NCBI GenBank assembly: GCA_014384285.1
Contig: JACNGE010000012.1
Location: 1 to 64,000 of the forward strand
Direction of reading: 5' to 3'
DNA length: 64,000 bases
Source of the DNA: Actinomycetota bacterium
GTDB lineage: Bacteria > Actinomycetota > Acidimicrobiia > Actinomarinales > Actinomarinaceae
Each line of letters opens with the position of its first letter. The first letter of the stretch is position 1. Position numbers and translations under genes: made by a program. Below, one piece after another: positions 61,112-64,000 of this stretch. The notes beneath the pieces were generated by a model. It saw only the letters and a list, made by a program, of their open reading frames with translations. It was not told the origin of the DNA and searched no databases.

Positions 61112-62518
61112 TTGATGAAGATAAAATTAATTCCAAGTAACGAACAAGATTTATCAAGGGTATTCATTTTCCTGTTGCCTTTGGTTGTTTTGTTAACGGC
61201 TTCAGTAAATTTCCTAAGAGATGCATTCATGTCATTCTCAAATATACTTCCAGGAAACCAGGTTTTAAATTATGGATTTCTGGATAAAGTCTCTAATCAA
61301 GTAAGTTTCAACTTTTTATTTTCATTTATCTTGGTTCTGACCGTAGTTTATTTATTATCAAAATCTCTGGGTAGATCAATTATCATCTTCCCTATATTTT
61401 TCTTAACTGGTCTTGGTTTAATTGGAATCGAGTTTATTGATGTTGTAATAGGTTTTGTAGCTCCTGAGCAACTAGAGACATTAGGAAACACTTCAATGCT
61501 TCTATTGTTAAAAATACTTTTAGTGGCCGCTTTCTTGGGATTAATATTTTTAAACCTTCTTGCGAAAAAAGAGCCCTCTATCTTCCTAAGTAGTCAATTC
61601 TTAATTGGTGCTGTGATATTTTATTTCATATCTTTGCTCATCTTTAGAAGTGATTACACCGTAATGTCAGACAACTTCTTTATCAACTCAATGTATCTCT
61701 CAACACATATATATGTAGGTTGTTCGTTTGTATTTTTAGCTATTTTTTACTTCTTGATAACAAAAGGCCTTGGGGCAACATTATTTAGTAAAACGCTAGG
61801 AACAATTAGCTTTTGGGGCTATCTATTTCTTTTACCATGGACAGGTTTCAAATATTTTTATGGAACAACTCTGCCTGATTGGATAGAGAATGTTTCTATT
61901 TATCTTTCTATAAGCCTAATTATTCCATTACTTGCTCTAATCGTAAATTACTCAAAAACAGTGGCAACTAAAGAAAATAAAGAACCAATTTTTTCAGTGC
62001 TTATCAGTTTTGCATTTGTGGTGTTTGGAATAACTAATGTCCTTCAAATAGTTAGCTCTATAGCAAACGTCACTCCTATCGTCAGCCTTACAAATTTTGA
62101 ATACAGTGTTCGATATGGGTACATGTATAGTCTTATTCTTATCATGATTCCCTTTGTCTATTATTTGGTTCCTAAAATATATGGTCGTGAATTAACTTAT
62201 GGTCGACTAGAGTCGTTCAATGCTTACCTCATTGGTATCTGTGTTGTAGTGAGTCTTTCTTTAAACGCACTAATTGGAATCAATTCTGGTTTTGCTTGGA
62301 ACGCTGGAGCAAATGCAGGGAACCCAACTATTTATGGTGAGGGGTTCTTAATTACTTGGTCTCTAGTTTCAGCTTCGTATACTTTCAATTTGTTCTTTTC
62401 ATTACTATTTTTACTCGGTACATTTCTCTTTGCTGTGACAACCTTGAAAGCAATAATTGGTGGCACTGTGACTGAATCTGAGACCGTTCTAGAGGTGACT
62501 GGAGATTCTGATGAGTGA
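61112..62518 (+). CDS. CcoN-like membrane protein lacking most metal ligands
   Basis: 468 aa with 12 predicted spans. The middle matches cbb3 oxidase CcoN in order: STHIYVGCSFVFLAIFYFLI, ISFWGYLFLLPWTGFKYFYG, TTLPDWIENVSIYLS, then YYLVPKIYGRELTYGRL. At the CuB His-His pair (CcoN AGPHH) it has TGFKY; where CcoN has GHVHAG (both heme ligands) it has EYSVRYGY; the first-span heme His is also absent (VSNQVSF). Only the His of STHIYVG seems kept. It should not reduce oxygen. It overlaps the next gene by 8 bp. Confidence 0.78.
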   Translation: MMKIKLIPSNEQDLSRVFIFLLPLVVLLTASVNFLRDAFMSFSNILPGNQVLNYGFLDKVSNQVSFNFLFSFILVLTVVYLLSKSLGRSIIIFPIFFLTGLGLIGIEFIDVVIGFVAPEQLETLGNTSMLLLLKILLVAAFLGLIFLNLLAKKEPSIFLSSQFLIGAVIFYFISLLIFRSDYTVMSDNFFINSMYLSTHIYVGCSFVFLAIFYFLITKGLGATLFSKTLGTISFWGYLFLLPWTGFKYFYGTTLPDWIENVSIYLSISLIIPLLALIVNYSKTVATKENKEPIFSVLISFAFVVFGITNVLQIVSSIANVTPIVSLTNFEYSVRYGYMYSLILIMIPFVYYLVPKIYGRELTYGRLESFNAYLIGICVVVSLSLNALIGINSGFAWNAGANAGNPTIYGEGFLITWSLVSASYTFNLFFSLLFLLGTFLFAVTTLKAIIGGTVTESETVLEVTGDSDE

Positions 62519-63314
62519 ACTGTTAGCTAAAGTAGCAGAACTTCTGGGTGCTCCTGAAACTTTGGTTCAGAGATCAGCTGAGGCAAGAGCGGAAGCCTCT
62601 GGAAACACAGTAGATGAAGTATTACAATCATGGGCCGGTGGGGAAAGTGTGTCTTCTACAACTCCTGCTGCCAAAGAAGCTCCAGCAGAGGAAGCACCTG
62701 TTGAAGAAGTTAAAGAGGAAGAAGCTCCAGCAGAGGAAGCACCTGTTGAAGAAGTTAAAGAGGAGGTTGTCTCTGAATCGACTCAAGTGAACGTTGAGCA
62801 GGTTATTGAGGAAGAAACAGTTGAGCTAAAAAATGAAAGCTCATTAGCCTTCATCGCAGGAGTTATTGGAGTTGCCGTATTTACATATTTCTTTGCATTT
62901 TCAATACCAAAAAACCAGAGCGCAGATTTAGTGGCTGAAGCACTTAATAATGAGATTGTTGTTAGTCAGGAAGTACTTAAAGGAGCAGAGGTTTACAATC
63001 AACTAAATTGTCAATCTTGTCATACACAAAATGTAAGGCTTTTAATACCTGACTCACAAAATGGTAAGATTCTAAAAAATAAATTTGCCAATGAAACAAT
63101 TATCAAAAATACAGGACTTCTTAGGCTTGGACCTGATTTGTCAACATCAGCAACCAGAGAACCAACAAATAACAGTAACTGGTTAGCTAGGTACTTAACA
63201 AACTCTGCATCTGTTAGAGATGAAATTCCACATCCTAACTATGATTTCTTGAGTGCTACAGATTTAGATTATTTGCTAACTTACTTATTATCTTTAGGAG
63301 AGGTAAATGAATAA
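62511..63314 (+). CDS. CcoO-like mono-heme cytochrome c with N-terminal tag
   Basis: 267 aa. The N-terminus carries a helical module (ETLVQRSAEARAEASGNTVD), followed by an acidic Ala/Glu/Pro linker with a duplicated 15-residue unit, one span (residues about 117-137) and a cytochrome domain. That domain has CQSCHTQNVRLL and LRLGPDLS, as in CcoO (CxxCHSQMIRP, RTGPDL). The axial Met of CcoO (MPAY/MPSY) is replaced, with IPHPNY at that position, so the second ligand may be His or absent. Confidence 0.78.
   Translation: MSELLAKVAELLGAPETLVQRSAEARAEASGNTVDEVLQSWAGGESVSSTTPAAKEAPAEEAPVEEVKEEEAPAEEAPVEEVKEEVVSESTQVNVEQVIEEETVELKNESSLAFIAGVIGVAVFTYFFAFSIPKNQSADLVAEALNNEIVVSQEVLKGAEVYNQLNCQSCHTQNVRLLIPDSQNGKILKNKFANETIIKNTGLLRLGPDLSTSATREPTNNSNWLARYLTNSASVRDEIPHPNYDFLSATDLDYLLTYLLSLGEVNE
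62676..62765. repeat. 45-bp tandem duplication in linker
   Basis: Two copies of a 45-bp unit start at 62676 and 62721 and differ only at the last base. They encode EAPAEEAPVEEVKEE twice, in frame, forming the acidic linker between the N-terminal module and the membrane span. Confidence 0.85.
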
Positions 63315-63543
63315 TCAGCAAGAAACTAACGATTGGGATATTACAAGATGTTCAAAACCATTTTGTTGCCAAGAAGATGCTGAAGAATATATGACAGCAA
63401 GAAACTTTGATGGCATGGTTTTGAAACTTAAAGATGGAACGATTCAAGCCGTTTGTCCTACCTATCCTGATGGTTTTTATAGTGGAGCTAAAACTCTCTC
63501 AACAATAGAAAATAAAGAAAGCTGTTGTGATATAAGTGAGTGA
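63307..63543 (+). CDS. Small Cys-rich protein of the CcoN-like operon
   Basis: 78 aa. Cys-rich ends (RCSKPFCCQEDAEEYM, and ESCCDISE) flank a small alpha/beta middle (FDGMVLKLKDGTIQAVCPTY). No CxxCH and no membrane span. It overlaps both neighbours by 8 bp, so it is tightly coupled to the two tagged proteins. Metal carrier or assembly factor are possibilities; no family recognised. Confidence 0.5.
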   Translation: MNNQQETNDWDITRCSKPFCCQEDAEEYMTARNFDGMVLKLKDGTIQAVCPTYPDGFYSGAKTLSTIENKESCCDISE

Positions 63544-64000
63544 ACTATTAGCTAAAGTCGCCGAGATGCTTGGAGCTCCTGAAACTTTGGTTCAGAGATC
63601 AGCTGAGGCAAGAGCGGAAGCATCTGGAAATACAGTCGACCAAGTTCTACAATCATGGGCTGGTGGAGAAAGTGTAGCATCTGCATCACCTCCGGCAGAG
63701 GAAGCTCCTGCTGAGGAAGTAAAAGAAGAAGTTGCTGTAGCAGAGGAAGCTCCTGTAGCTCAAAAAACCACGTCTAAAGTTGAAACTGTTATTAAAAAAG
63801 TTTCCCTAGCTAACAACACCATGGGAATTAAGTTGAATACGGATGCAGTACTACCAAGATGGTTAAATTTTAGTTTTATTGTTATCCCAATATTTATCTT
63901 GATTGGAATGATTAACACCTCTGGAACTCAAGAGTGTGGTGTAAATGGAATCTTAGATGTTGATAGAAAATCACAGCAAACAGTAAATTGTGATGGTTCA
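63536..64000 (+). CDS. Tagged membrane protein, probably cytochrome c, 5' part
   Basis: First 155 codons from a GTG overlapping the previous gene; it runs off the window. Residues 1-45 are almost identical to the module of the CcoO-like protein (ETLVQRSAEARAEASGNTVD), followed by an acidic linker and one span (LNFSFIVIPIFILIGMIN). After it comes SGTQECGVNG, before any heme motif. By analogy with CcoP or its neighbour it could be another membrane cytochrome c, but the decisive part is not visible. Confidence 0.6.
   Translation, partial: MSELLAKVAEMLGAPETLVQRSAEARAEASGNTVDQVLQSWAGGESVASASPPAEEAPAEEVKEEVAVAEEAPVAQKTTSKVETVIKKVSLANNTMGIKLNTDAVLPRWLNFSFIVIPIFILIGMINTSGTQECGVNGILDVDRKSQQTVNCDGS

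Overview
The window is AT-rich throughout and reads as one chromosome segment of a streamlined, free-living bacterium with short gaps and many 1-29 bp gene overlaps. Lipoproteins with threonine-rich spacers, a fused biotin carboxylase/BCCP next to a carboxyltransferase subunit, an LLM-type (F420-like) oxidoreductase and many tiny membrane proteins suggest a low-GC marine actinobacterium, perhaps near the Acidimicrobiia/Actinomarinales. No rRNA or ribosomal protein is present to settle this, so the assignment is an inference.

Layout. (1) Bases 1 to about 7440 look like the right end of a mobile island. It holds a partial NADAR-like gene, an NrtR-like Nudix regulator, an ADP-ribosylglycohydrolase, Cys-rich small proteins, an SGNH hydrolase overlapping a matrixin-like protease, and two related tiny proteins. 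It ends at a 3' half of tRNA-Val(UAC), the usual scar of tRNA-targeted integration. (2) 7.6-18.1 kb is mixed housekeeping: MFS exporter, DsrE-like protein, cytochrome b561, LLM oxidoreductase, DUF1295 protein, alpha/beta hydrolase, an orphan pair of peptide-type ABC permeases, an alkyltransferase-like protein and several unannotated small membrane proteins. (3) 18.2-36.2 kb is lipid and biotin metabolism. An IMPase / two-domain oxidoreductase / biotin ligase operon diverges from carboxyltransferase-bioY-biotin carboxylase-acpS-fabD-fabH-fabG-acpP-fabF; two large secreted lipoproteins follow, then fabI on the opposite strand. (4) 36.2-46.8 kb is central metabolism: PPDK divergent from an archaeal-type (type II) GAPDH, a CDF-like protein between two structured intergenic regions, three-gene PntAB transhydrogenase and glycerate kinase. 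(5) 46.8-55.4 kb has a secreted GH57 glycosidase, tryptophanase, a DDAH-like hydrolase, a LysE-type exporter and a stomatin-like protein.

(6) 55.5-64 kb holds two divergent respiratory operons. The leftward one encodes a split (b6 plus subunit IV type) cytochrome bc complex with Rieske protein and di-heme cytochrome c, and also a two-cluster ferredoxin and a multi-span membrane protein. The rightward one encodes a CcoN-like membrane protein that has lost nearly all heme and CuB ligands, a CcoO-like mono-heme cytochrome, a Cys-rich small protein and the start of another membrane protein. Subunits of both operons share an N-terminal module (RSAEARA core) on a repetitive Ala/Glu/Pro linker, suggesting that the two systems are physically organised by a common docking tag. 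This is the most likely undescribed system here; the NAD/ADP-ribose island at the left edge is second.
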